64,000 nt of DNA from Paraburkholderia sp. (GTDB lineage: Bacteria; Pseudomonadota; Gammaproteobacteria; Burkholderiales; Burkholderiaceae). The first letter of the stretch is position 1; the number at the start of each line of letters is the position of its first letter. The notes under the pieces were generated by a model. It was not told where the DNA came from. It saw only the letters and a program-made list of their open reading frames with translations, and made no database searches. The DNA is taken from NCBI RefSeq assembly GCF_028283785.1, contig NZ_JAPWKB010000019.1, positions 578,001 through 642,000 of the forward strand, given 5' to 3'. The position numbers were made by a program, and so were the translations under genes. Shown piece by piece: positions 43,356 to 51,762 of this stretch.

Positions 43356-45149
43356 ATGAATCATATTCGTAACTTTTCGATCATTGCGCACATCGACCAC
43401 GGCAAGTCGACGCTCGCCGATCGCATCATCCAACTGTGCGGTGGCTTGTCCGACCGCGAAATGGAAGCCCAGGTGCTCGATTCGATGGATATCGAGCGCG
43501 AACGCGGTATCACCATCAAGGCGCAAACGGCAGCGCTGTCCTATCGCGCGCGCGACGGACAGGTCTACAACCTCAACATGATCGACACGCCGGGCCACGT
43601 CGACTTCTCGTATGAAGTCAGCCGCTCGCTGTCCGCGTGCGAAGGCGCGCTGCTGGTCGTCGATGCGAGTCAGGGCGTCGAGGCGCAGACCGTTGCGAAC
43701 TGCTACACGGCGATCGAGCTCGGCGTCGAAGTGGTGCCGGTGTTGAACAAGATCGACTTACCGGCGGCAAACCCGGAAGGCGCGATCGCCGAAATCGAAG
43801 ACGTGATCGGCATCGACGCAACCGATGCGACGCATTGCAGCGCGAAAACCGGCCTCGGCGTCGAAGACGTGCTCGAAGCGCTGATCGTCAAGGTACCGCC
43901 GCCGAAGGGCGATCCGGAAGCGCCGCTGCAAGCGCTGATCATCGATTCCTGGTTCGACAACTACGTCGGCGTCGTGATGCTGGTGCGTCTCGTCAACGGC
44001 ACGCTGCGTCCGAAAGACAAGATCCGCATGCTCGCGACCGGCGCGCAATATCCGGTCGAACATATCGGCGTGTTCACGCCGAAGTCGAAGAATCTGGACG
44101 TGCTGTCGGCAGGGCAGGTGGGCTTCATCATCGCCGGCATCAAGGAACTCGCGGCCGCGAAGGTCGGCGATACCGTCACGCTGGTCAACCGTCCTGCCGC
44201 CGAGCCGCTGCCCGGTTTCAAGGAAGTGAAGCCGCAGGTGTTCGCAGGCTTGTATCCGGTCGAGGCGAACCAGTACGACGCGCTGCGCGAATCGCTGGAA
44301 AAGCTGCGCCTGAACGACGCGGCGCTGCAATACGAACCGGAAGTGTCGCAAGCACTCGGCTTCGGCTTCCGTTGCGGCTTCCTCGGTCTGTTGCACATGG
44401 AAATCGTCCAGGAACGTCTCGAACGCGAGTTCGACATGGACCTGATCACCACCGCACCCACGGTGGTCTACGAAGTCCTGCAGCGCGACGGCACGATCCT
44501 CATGGTCGAGAATCCGGCCAAGATGCCGGACCCGTCGCGTATCGAAGAAGTGCGCGAGCCGATTGTCACGGTGAACCTGTACATGCCGCAAGACTATGTC
44601 GGTTCGGTGATCACGCTCTGTACGGCGAAGCGCGGCAGCCAGATCAACATGCAGTATCACGGCCGCCAGGTTCAGCTCACGTACGAAATCCCGATGGGCG
44701 AAATCGTGATGGACTTCTTCGACCGGCTGAAGTCCACGTCGCGCGGTTATGCGTCGATGGATTACGAGTTCAAGGAATATCGCGCGGCCGACGTCGTGAA
44801 GGTCGACATGCTGATCAACGGCGACAAGGTCGATGCGTTGTCGGTGATCGTTCACCGTTCGCAGAGCCAGTATCGCGGTCGCGAAGTCGCGGCCAAGATG
44901 CGCGAACTGATCCCGCGGCAGATGTACGACGTAGCGATTCAGGCCACCATCGGCGCGAACATCATCGCGCGTGAGAACATCAAGGCGCTTCGTAAGAACG
45001 TGCTGGCAAAATGCTACGGCGGCGACATTTCCCGCAAGAAGAAGCTGTTGGAAAAGCAGAAAGCGGGTAAGAAGCGGATGAAGCAGGTTGGCTCCGTTGA
45101 GATTCCGCAAGAGGCTTTCCTTGCCATTTTGCGTGTCGAAGATAAATAA
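43356..45149 (+). CDS. lepA: Elongation factor 4 (LepA)
   Basis: A 597-residue translational GTPase. It has the G1 motif AHIDHGKSTLAD, switch II DTPGHVDF and NKID at the G4 site. The C-terminal part carries the LepA-specific domain through QVGSVEIPQEAFLAIL. Length matches E. coli LepA (599). It back-translocates or remodels stalled ribosomes under salt, cold or low-Mg stress, and in E. coli is cotranscribed with lepB, as here. Confidence 0.97.
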   Translation: MNHIRNFSIIAHIDHGKSTLADRIIQLCGGLSDREMEAQVLDSMDIERERGITIKAQTAALSYRARDGQVYNLNMIDTPGHVDFSYEVSRSLSACEGALLVVDASQGVEAQTVANCYTAIELGVEVVPVLNKIDLPAANPEGAIAEIEDVIGIDATDATHCSAKTGLGVEDVLEALIVKVPPPKGDPEAPLQALIIDSWFDNYVGVVMLVRLVNGTLRPKDKIRMLATGAQYPVEHIGVFTPKSKNLDVLSAGQVGFIIAGIKELAAAKVGDTVTLVNRPAAEPLPGFKEVKPQVFAGLYPVEANQYDALRESLEKLRLNDAALQYEPEVSQALGFGFRCGFLGLLHMEIVQERLEREFDMDLITTAPTVVYEVLQRDGTILMVENPAKMPDPSRIEEVREPIVTVNLYMPQDYVGSVITLCTAKRGSQINMQYHGRQVQLTYEIPMGEIVMDFFDRLKSTSRGYASMDYEFKEYRAADVVKVDMLINGDKVDALSVIVHRSQSQYRGREVAAKMRELIPRQMYDVAIQATIGANIIARENIKALRKNVLAKCYGGDISRKKKLLEKQKAGKKRMKQVGSVEIPQEAFLAILRVEDK

Positions 45150-45167
45150 GACGAAGAACGAAAACCT

Positions 45168-46061
45168 ATGAATTTTGCGTTGATTCTTTTTGTGCTCGTG
45201 GTCATCACGGGTATCGCGTGGGTCGCAGACAAACTGGTGTTCATGCCGCAACGGCGGCGCGCGGCGCAAGCCGCGGTCGCTGAGTTCGACCGTCAGCAGG
45301 AACGGGTCGGCGAGCGTTTCGCCGACGAAAACGCGCCGCAAACGCGAGCGCGTCTGCGTGACGACACGCTGCGCCAACCGTGGTGGCTCGAGTATTCGGC
45401 GAGCTTTTTCCCGGTGATCCTGGTGGTGTTCGTCGTGCGCTCGTTCGTGGTCGAGCCGTTCAAGATTCCTTCGGGTTCGATGGTGCCGACGCTGGTGGTC
45501 GGCGACTTCATCCTCGTCAATAAATTCGACTACGGCATCCGTCTGCCGATCGTCAACACGAAGCTCACGCAAGGCCGACCGCTGGCACATGGCGACGTCG
45601 TCGTGTTCCGCTATCCGAAAGACGAATCGGTCGACTTCATCAAGCGCGTGATCGGCTTGCCGGGCGACGTGATCGCCTATCAGGACAAGCAACTGACGAT
45701 CAACGGCAAGCCGGTACCCGAAACGGCGATGCCGGATTACTTCGACGAAGAGCGCATCGGTTACGCGAAGCAGTTCAGCGAAGACCTCGACGGTCGCAAG
45801 AACGCGATCCTGAATAATCCGGCTGTGCCGCCGTTCGTCACGGGCGCGGATCAGTTCGAGTTTCGCGACAACTGCACGTACAACGCGCGCGGCGTGATCT
45901 GTAAAGTGCCGCCGGGTCACTACTTCATGATGGGCGACAATCGCGATAACAGTCTGGACAGCCGCTATTGGGGCTTTGTGCCGGACAACAATATCGTCGG
46001 TCGTGCGTTCTTCATCTGGATGAACTTCAGCGACCTGAAGCGCATTGGCTCGTTCAGCTAA
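45168..46061 (+). CDS. lepB: Signal peptidase I
   Basis: A 297-residue inner-membrane protease that cuts Sec and Tat signal peptides on the periplasmic side. An N-terminal membrane helix (residues 3-25) and a second one near residues 80-100 lead into the catalytic Ser114 (PSGSMVPTL) and Lys159 (FIKRVIGLPGD). The GDNRDNSLDSRYWG box near the end is present. It lies 18 bases after lepA. Confidence 0.96.
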   Translation: MNFALILFVLVVITGIAWVADKLVFMPQRRRAAQAAVAEFDRQQERVGERFADENAPQTRARLRDDTLRQPWWLEYSASFFPVILVVFVVRSFVVEPFKIPSGSMVPTLVVGDFILVNKFDYGIRLPIVNTKLTQGRPLAHGDVVVFRYPKDESVDFIKRVIGLPGDVIAYQDKQLTINGKPVPETAMPDYFDEERIGYAKQFSEDLDGRKNAILNNPAVPPFVTGADQFEFRDNCTYNARGVICKVPPGHYFMMGDNRDNSLDSRYWGFVPDNNIVGRAFFIWMNFSDLKRIGSFS

Positions 46062-46106
46062 GCGCGGTTGCTGCTAAAAATAAAATCGCGTTCACCGCAC
46101 GCAGCG

Positions 46107-46138
46107 GATAACACGTCGCCCAGGCGCGGCGTGTTATC
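46107..46138. terminator. Hairpin between lepB and rnc
   Basis: A perfect 9-bp stem GATAACACG / CGTGTTATC with a GC-rich 14-base loop. No T-run follows, so it may be a transcript-end processing site or a weak terminator rather than a classic terminator. Confidence 0.4.
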
Positions 46139-46237
46139 ACGCTACTTTAAGAACGTGCGGTAACCTCGCTTCACATCGCTTTTTCGTTGGCCGTCCCGCG
46201 TTTTTGCCGGGGCAGGCGCCCGCGTTATACTCTGCCC

Positions 46238-47410
46238 ATGCCCCAATCTCCGTTGGAAAGCCGTTTGCGCTACGAATTTCGCAATGCGGAATTGTTGCGT
46301 CAGGCTTTAACACACCGCAGTCACAGTGCCACGCATAACGAACGGCTCGAGTTTCTCGGCGATTCCGTTCTCAATTGCGCGGTGGCTGCGCTTTTGTTCC
46401 AACGCTTCAGCAAGCTGGACGAAGGCGATCTGTCGCGCGTCCGGGCCAATCTGGTCAAGCAGCAGTCGCTTTACGAGATCGCTCAGGCCCTCAATGTGTC
46501 CGAGGGTTTGCGTCTCGGTGAGGGCGAATTGCGTAGCGGTGGCTTCCGTCGTCCGTCGATTCTCGCGGACACGCTCGAGGCGATCCTCGGTGCGGTGTTT
46601 CTCGATGGCGGTTTCGATGCGGCGCAGACGGTCATCAAACGTCTGTACGTGCCGATCCTCGACCATATCGATCCGCGCACGCTCGGCAAGGACGCGAAGA
46701 CGCTGCTTCAGGAATATCTGCAAGGCCACAAGATCGCGTTGCCGACCTACACCGTCGTCGCCACGCATGGCGCGGCGCACAATCAGCAGTTCGAAGTCGA
46801 ATGCACGGTGCCGAAGCTGGACGTGAAAGTGTCCGGTTCCGGCGCGAGCCGCCGCGCGGCCGAGCAGGCAGCGGCCAAAAAGGCGCTCGACGACGTGATG
46901 GCGGCTGCACCTGCGGTTGTCGCGAAGCCGAAGCGGTCGAAGGGTTCGCGTGCTGCGAAGCAGGCGGCGCTGGAAGTCGTGCCGGGCGTCACTGGCGTAC
47001 AAGCCGCTCTCGATCTGCGGGCGCCGGATCGCAAGGCCGACCGCGCCGACAGGCAACCGCGCGCCGACGCGCACGACGCGCACCGCGCCGCATCGACGGG
47101 CGGCGCACCCGCGCCGGTCGCTGTGATTCGCGCGGCGCATGTCGAGCACAGCGTGCCGTCGGTTGGGGCGGCGCTGGAGCGCGAAAGATTGAACGAGAAA
47201 GACAGAGCCGATAAGACCGCGGCGGACAAGGGCGCTGACAAGCCATCCGACAAGCCGGCAGCAGAAAAGAACGCTGATAAAAATACCGATCGGGCCGCAG
47301 AAAAAGGCGTTGCGCGCGTGCGCGACGGCGCTGCCGCGCCCACCGAACCCGGACACGAACCCGGCGTTGCCGACGCGGTGCAAGCCCGCGTCGCCGATGC
47401 GGGCCATTGA
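46238..47410 (+). CDS. rnc: Ribonuclease III, with long C-terminal extension
   Basis: A 390-residue double-strand-specific endonuclease. The first 225 residues are a normal RNase III: catalytic HNERLEFLGDSVLNC near residue 34 and TLEAILGAVFLDGG, then a dsRNA-binding domain ending in GSGASRRAAEQAAAKKALDD. About 165 further residues are Ala/Lys/Asp-rich, disordered and absent from E. coli Rnc (226 aa). The ATG at 46238 (MPQSPLESRLRYEF) is the family start. Precedes era, as in most proteobacteria. Confidence 0.94.
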   Translation: MPQSPLESRLRYEFRNAELLRQALTHRSHSATHNERLEFLGDSVLNCAVAALLFQRFSKLDEGDLSRVRANLVKQQSLYEIAQALNVSEGLRLGEGELRSGGFRRPSILADTLEAILGAVFLDGGFDAAQTVIKRLYVPILDHIDPRTLGKDAKTLLQEYLQGHKIALPTYTVVATHGAAHNQQFEVECTVPKLDVKVSGSGASRRAAEQAAAKKALDDVMAAAPAVVAKPKRSKGSRAAKQAALEVVPGVTGVQAALDLRAPDRKADRADRQPRADAHDAHRAASTGGAPAPVAVIRAAHVEHSVPSVGAALERERLNEKDRADKTAADKGADKPSDKPAAEKNADKNTDRAAEKGVARVRDGAAAPTEPGHEPGVADAVQARVADAGH

Positions 47411-47473
47411 TGCACCGACGCGCGCGGCGACACACCGTCGCCGCGCGCGTCTACTCGAAAGCAGCACCCGAAT

Positions 47474-48373
47474 ATGAACGCTTCCACACCCACTGGTTTT
47501 CGTTGCGGCATGGTCGCGATCGTCGGCCGGCCGAACGTCGGCAAATCCACGCTGATGAACGCGCTGGTCGGCCAGAAAGTCAGCATCACGTCGCGCAAGG
47601 CGCAGACCACCCGCCACCGCATCACCGGCATTCATACGCTGGAAGACGCGCAGTATATTTTCGTCGATACGCCGGGTTTTCAGACCAAGCACAGCGGCGC
47701 GCTGAACCGCTCGCTGAATCGCGCGGTCACGTCCACGCTGAGTTCGGTCGATATGATCCTGTTCGTGATCGAGGCCGGCCGTTTCGGTCCGGACGACCAG
47801 AAAGTGCTGAACCTGATCCCGAAGAACGTGCCGACGCTGCTGATCGCGAACAAGCTGGATCGCGTATCGGATAAAGACTCGCTGTTCCCGTTCATGCAGC
47901 AGATGAGCGGGCTGCACCCGTTCACGGAAATCGTGCCGCTGGCGGCGAAGAACATGGACGACATCAAGCGTCTGATGGCGACGATCAAGCCGTATCTGCC
48001 GGAAGGCGAACCGATCTACGGCGAAGACGATCTGACCGACCGCAGCGAGCGCTTTCTCGCCGCTGAAATCCTGCGCGAGAAAGTGTTCCGCTGGACCGGC
48101 GACGAACTGCCGTACACGAGCACCGTGCTGATCGAGAAGTTCGAGACGGAAGGGCGCTTGCGTCGTATCTTCGCGACCATCCTCGTGGAACGCGACACGC
48201 ACAAGGCAATGATTATCGGCCAGAAGGGCGCGAAGCTGAAGCAGATCAGCACCGAAGCGCGTCTGGACATGGCCAAGCTGTTCGACGGTCCGGTGTACCT
48301 CGAAACCTTTATCAAGGTGAAGAGCGGTTGGGCGGACAACGAAGCCGGACTCCGCGCGTATGGGTACGAATGA
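47474..48373 (+). CDS. era: GTPase Era
   Basis: A 299-residue GTPase that binds the 3' end of 16S rRNA during 30S assembly. G1 GRPNVGKST, switch-II DTPGF and the G4 NKLD motif lie in the N-terminal half, and the C-terminal KH domain contains the VERDTHKAMIIGQKGAKLKQ stretch. The end overlaps the start of recO by 14 bases, so translation is coupled. Confidence 0.97.
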   Translation: MNASTPTGFRCGMVAIVGRPNVGKSTLMNALVGQKVSITSRKAQTTRHRITGIHTLEDAQYIFVDTPGFQTKHSGALNRSLNRAVTSTLSSVDMILFVIEAGRFGPDDQKVLNLIPKNVPTLLIANKLDRVSDKDSLFPFMQQMSGLHPFTEIVPLAAKNMDDIKRLMATIKPYLPEGEPIYGEDDLTDRSERFLAAEILREKVFRWTGDELPYTSTVLIEKFETEGRLRRIFATILVERDTHKAMIIGQKGAKLKQISTEARLDMAKLFDGPVYLETFIKVKSGWADNEAGLRAYGYE

Positions 48374-49316
48374 CGCATGGATGACCTTGCACGCCAACGC
48401 TGAATCCGACGACGGCGAGTCCGGGCGCAACGATGCGCCGGAACCCGCCGCGGATTCCGCGACGACGCACGCGACGGCGAAGCCCGCTCGCGCGTCGAAA
48501 AAAGCCTCATCTTCGTCGGCCAGAAGCGCCGACCCCGACGCACCGCCGCGCGAGCCTAAAAAAGCCGCTGCGCCGCGTCGTACGCCCCGCAGCACCGCAT
48601 CCGATTACAAAATCGCCGAACAGCCCGCGTTCGTGCTGCACAGTTATCCGCATCGAGAAACCAGCCTGATCATCGACGTGTTGTCGCGCGATCATGGCCG
48701 GCTCGCGCTCGTCGCAAAAGGCGCGAAGCGGCCGCATTCGGCGTTGCGCGGCGTGCTGCAAACCTTCCAGCCGCTCGCGCTGTCGTGGTCGGGCAAGTCG
48801 GAAATCCGCACGCTGACCGGCGCGGAATGGGTGGGCGGCATGCTGCCGCTGACCGGCGACGCGCTGCTGTGCGGCTTCTACGTCAACGAATTGCTGGTCA
48901 AATTCTGCGCGCGCGAAGATCCGCATCCTGATCTGTTCCGACACTACGTCATCACGATGACGCGTCTCGCGCACGACGAGCCGCCCGTGCAAGTGCTGCG
49001 CTCGTTCGAACGCGTGCTGCTCAAGGAGACCGGATACGCGATGGCGCTGGGCCGCACGGTCACGCGTCAGACCGTGCAGGCGGACGGCCGTTATGTGTTC
49101 GATCCCGATCGCGGCGTGCGCGAAGCGTCCGGCGGTCAACCCGCGCAATGGCCGGTCGTATCCGGACAAACCTTGCTCGATATGGAGCAGGACGATTACC
49201 ATCGACCGCAGACTGTCTCGCAAAGCAAGACGCTGATGCGTTTCCTGCTGAACACTTACCTTGGTGGCACGCCGCTCGCGACGCGCCAGATCCTGATCGA
49301 CTTGCAGAATCTATGA
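48360..49316 (+). CDS. recO: DNA repair protein RecO
   Basis: A 318-residue RecFOR pathway protein that anneals single strands and loads RecA with RecR. The family fold begins near residue 85 (AFVLHSYPHRETSLIIDVLS) and runs to GTPLATRQILIDLQNL. The first 80 residues are Ser/Ala/Pro/Lys-rich and disordered, absent from E. coli RecO (242 aa). The MGTNDA start is the one I recall from Burkholderia RecO. An ATG seven codons later is possible. It overlaps era, and pdxJ overlaps its stop. Confidence 0.92.
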   Translation: MGTNDAWMTLHANAESDDGESGRNDAPEPAADSATTHATAKPARASKKASSSSARSADPDAPPREPKKAAAPRRTPRSTASDYKIAEQPAFVLHSYPHRETSLIIDVLSRDHGRLALVAKGAKRPHSALRGVLQTFQPLALSWSGKSEIRTLTGAEWVGGMLPLTGDALLCGFYVNELLVKFCAREDPHPDLFRHYVITMTRLAHDEPPVQVLRSFERVLLKETGYAMALGRTVTRQTVQADGRYVFDPDRGVREASGGQPAQWPVVSGQTLLDMEQDDYHRPQTVSQSKTLMRFLLNTYLGGTPLATRQILIDLQNL

Positions 49317-50077
49317 GCTTCTTTCTTACGTCGCCGAACGTGATCGACCTGGGCGTCAATATCGATCACGTCGCTACGCTGCGCAACGCGCGCGGCACGT
49401 CTTATCCCGATCCGATCCGCGCGGCGCTGATGGCCGAAGAAGCGGGCGCCGACGCGATCACGCTGCATCTGCGCGAAGACCGCCGCCATATCGTCGACGC
49501 CGATGTGCGCGCGTTGCGTCCGCAATTGCGCACGCGGATGAACCTCGAATGCGCGGTGACGCAGGAGATGCTCGATATCGCCTGTGACGTGCGCCCGCAC
49601 GATACGTGTCTGGTGCCGGAGAAGCGCGAGGAACTGACGACCGAAGGCGGCCTCGATGTCGCCGGTCAGTTTCAGGCGGTGAGCGCCGCATGCCGGCAAC
49701 TGGCCGACGTGGGCTCGCGCGTGTCGCTCTTCATCGACGCCGACGAAACCCAGATTCGCGCAGCGAAAGACGCGGGCGCGCCCGTGATCGAACTGCACAC
49801 CGGTCGTTACGCCGAAGCGCACGACGAAGCCGGGCAGCGTCGCGAATACGAGCGCGTGGTGCGCGGTGTCGAACTGGGCCGCTCGCTTGGATTGAAGGTC
49901 AACGCGGGCCACGGCCTGCACTACACGAACGTCCAGCAGATCGCGGCGATCGAAGGCATCGTCGAACTGAATATCGGTCACGCGATCGTCGCGCACGCGA
50001 TCTTCGCCGGCTGGGACAACGCGGTGCGCGAGATGAAGGCAATCATGGTCGCCGCGCGCTGCGCGTCGCGCGGCTGA
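49313..50077 (+). CDS. pdxJ: Pyridoxine 5'-phosphate synthase
   Basis: A 254-residue TIM-barrel enzyme that closes the pyridoxine ring from 1-deoxyxylulose 5-phosphate and 3-amino-2-oxopropyl phosphate in vitamin B6 synthesis. Family motifs are LGVNIDHVATLRNARG at the start, ITLHLREDRRHI, MNLECAVTQEM and NAGHGLHYTNV. The ATG at 49313 overlaps the recO stop (ATGA). This recO-pdxJ-acpS order is conserved in E. coli. Confidence 0.97.
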   Translation: MSFFLTSPNVIDLGVNIDHVATLRNARGTSYPDPIRAALMAEEAGADAITLHLREDRRHIVDADVRALRPQLRTRMNLECAVTQEMLDIACDVRPHDTCLVPEKREELTTEGGLDVAGQFQAVSAACRQLADVGSRVSLFIDADETQIRAAKDAGAPVIELHTGRYAEAHDEAGQRREYERVVRGVELGRSLGLKVNAGHGLHYTNVQQIAAIEGIVELNIGHAIVAHAIFAGWDNAVREMKAIMVAARCASRG

Positions 50078-50089
50078 TCGATACCGGCC

Positions 50090-50548
50090 ATGGCGATCTA
50101 CGGCATCGGTACCGACATCGTTCAGGTCAGCCGCGTCGCGGCGGTGATGGCGCGCACTAACGGCCGCTTCGCCGAAAAGGTGCTCGGCGCGGACGAGTTG
50201 CGCGTCTATCACGCGCGGCATGCACGGTCGGCGGCGCGCGGCCTCGCGTTTCTCGCCACGCGTTTTTCCGCGAAAGAAGCGTTTTCGAAGGCGATCGGGC
50301 TTGGCATGCGCTGGCCGATGACGTGGCGCGCATTGCAGACGCTCAACGAATCGAGCGGCAAACCGATCGTCGTCGCGTCCGGCGAACTCGCCGACTGGCT
50401 GAGCGCGCGCGGCATCACGGCGCGCGTGACGATCTCCGACGAGCGCGATTACGCGGTGTCGTTCGTGATCGCGGAAGTGCCGGACGCCGGCGCGCCGACT
50501 GCGAGCCACGTGCCCGACGCATCCGCAACGCCGCCCGCCGACGCCTGA
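50090..50548 (+). CDS. acpS: Holo-[acyl-carrier-protein] synthase
   Basis: A 152-residue enzyme that transfers 4'-phosphopantetheine from CoA to the active serine of ACP. The Mg-binding Asp is in GIGTDIVQVSR, and the Glu in RFSAKEAFSKAIG. About 20 C-terminal residues (APTASHVPDASATPPADA) go beyond E. coli AcpS and are low complexity. It activates the AcpP encoded upstream. Confidence 0.94.
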   Translation: MAIYGIGTDIVQVSRVAAVMARTNGRFAEKVLGADELRVYHARHARSAARGLAFLATRFSAKEAFSKAIGLGMRWPMTWRALQTLNESSGKPIVVASGELADWLSARGITARVTISDERDYAVSFVIAEVPDAGAPTASHVPDASATPPADA

Positions 50549-50601
50549 TTCCACCTTGCACTGCGCGTCTCGACGCGCGGTGTCTTCTCAAGATATTCCC
50601 G

Positions 50602-51633
50602 ATGAAAAACCCCACACCCGGACCGGTGATGCTCGACGTGGCCGGCACCACGCTGAACGACGACGATCGCCGCCGTCTTGCGCATCCGATGACGGGCGGC
50701 GTGATCCTGTTCGCGCGGCACTATGAAAATCGCGCGCAACTGACTGCGCTGACCGACGCGATTCGCGGCGTGCGCGACGATCTGCTGATCGCCGTCGATC
50801 ACGAAGGCGGTCGCGTGCAGCGTTTTCGTACCGATGGCTTCACCGTCTTGCCGGCGATGGGCAAGCTCGGCGCGTTGTGGGATTCCGACGTGCTGCACGC
50901 CACCAAAGTGACGACGGCGGTCGGTTATATCCTGGCCGCCGAATTGCGCACATGCGGCATCGATATGAGTTTTACGCCGGTGCTCGATCTGAATTACGGA
51001 CACTCGCAGGTGATCGGCGATCGCGCGTTCCATCGGGACCCGCGTGTCGTCGCGTTGCTGGCGAAGAGTCTGAATCATGGTCTCGCGTTGGCGGGCATGG
51101 CGAACTGCGGCAAGCACTTTCCGGGTCACGGTTTCGCGAGCGCGGACTCGCATGTCGCGATGCCGGTCGACGACCGGCCGCTCGAGACGATCTTGCGCGA
51201 CGACGTCGCGCCGTACGACTGGCTCGGTTTGTCGCTGTCGGCGGTGCTGCCTGCGCATGTGATTTATCCGCAGGTCGATCCGAAACCGGCCGGTTTTTCG
51301 CGCGTGTGGTTGCAGGAAATCTTGCGCGGCAAGCTGCGCTTTCCGGGCGCGATCTTCAGCGACGATCTTTCGATGGAAGCGGCGCGGCAGGGCGGTACGT
51401 TGACCGAGGCGTCGAAGGCGGCGCTGGAGGCCGGTTGTGACATGGTGCTGATCTGCAACCAGCCGCACGAAGCCGAGAAAGTGCTGGACGGCTTGCGGCA
51501 CACGCCGTCGAAAGATTCGGTGAAGCGTCTGAAGCTGATGCGCCCGCGTGGCAAGGCGCTGACCTGGAACAAACTGGTCGCCGATCCCGCGTATCAGAAC
51601 GCGCAGTCGCTGTTGCGTAGCGCGTTTGCCTGA
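50602..51633 (+). CDS. nagZ: Beta-N-acetylhexosaminidase NagZ
   Basis: A 343-residue GH3 enzyme that removes N-acetylglucosamine from anhydro-muropeptides during peptidoglycan recycling. The His-Asp pair is in CGKHFPGHGFASADSH and the nucleophile Asp in IFSDDLSMEAA, with the GGVILFARHYENR block near the start. Cytosolic, no signal peptide. Last gene of the run, followed by a strong terminator. Confidence 0.95.
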   Translation: MKNPTPGPVMLDVAGTTLNDDDRRRLAHPMTGGVILFARHYENRAQLTALTDAIRGVRDDLLIAVDHEGGRVQRFRTDGFTVLPAMGKLGALWDSDVLHATKVTTAVGYILAAELRTCGIDMSFTPVLDLNYGHSQVIGDRAFHRDPRVVALLAKSLNHGLALAGMANCGKHFPGHGFASADSHVAMPVDDRPLETILRDDVAPYDWLGLSLSAVLPAHVIYPQVDPKPAGFSRVWLQEILRGKLRFPGAIFSDDLSMEAARQGGTLTEASKAALEAGCDMVLICNQPHEAEKVLDGLRHTPSKDSVKRLKLMRPRGKALTWNKLVADPAYQNAQSLLRSAFA

Positions 51634-51679
51634 GTAAGGCCGGGCGATGCGCTGACCGACAATGCCCACGCAGTAATGA

Positions 51680-51716
51680 AAAACGGCGACACGCATGCGT
51701 GTCGCCGTTTTGTTTT
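51680..51716. terminator. Bidirectional terminator after nagZ
   Basis: A perfect 16+16 base palindrome (AAAACGGCGACACGCA / TGCGTGTCGCCGTTTT) between two convergent genes. The plus strand ends in TTTTGTTTTT and the minus strand in TTTTTCATTA, so it can stop transcription from nagZ and from the opposing regulator gene. Confidence 0.88.
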
Positions 51717-51762
51717 TGCCGCGCTGACTGCCACGTTCACCTGCGATGCGGACGCGGTGCGA

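Noticed and set aside
43758..45920. A 720-codon open frame antisense to lepA and lepB
   Set aside because: Composition and position show it is the shadow of lepA-lepB.
46307..48595. A 762-codon open frame antisense to rnc, era and recO
   Set aside because: It spans three recognised genes and shows only shadow composition.
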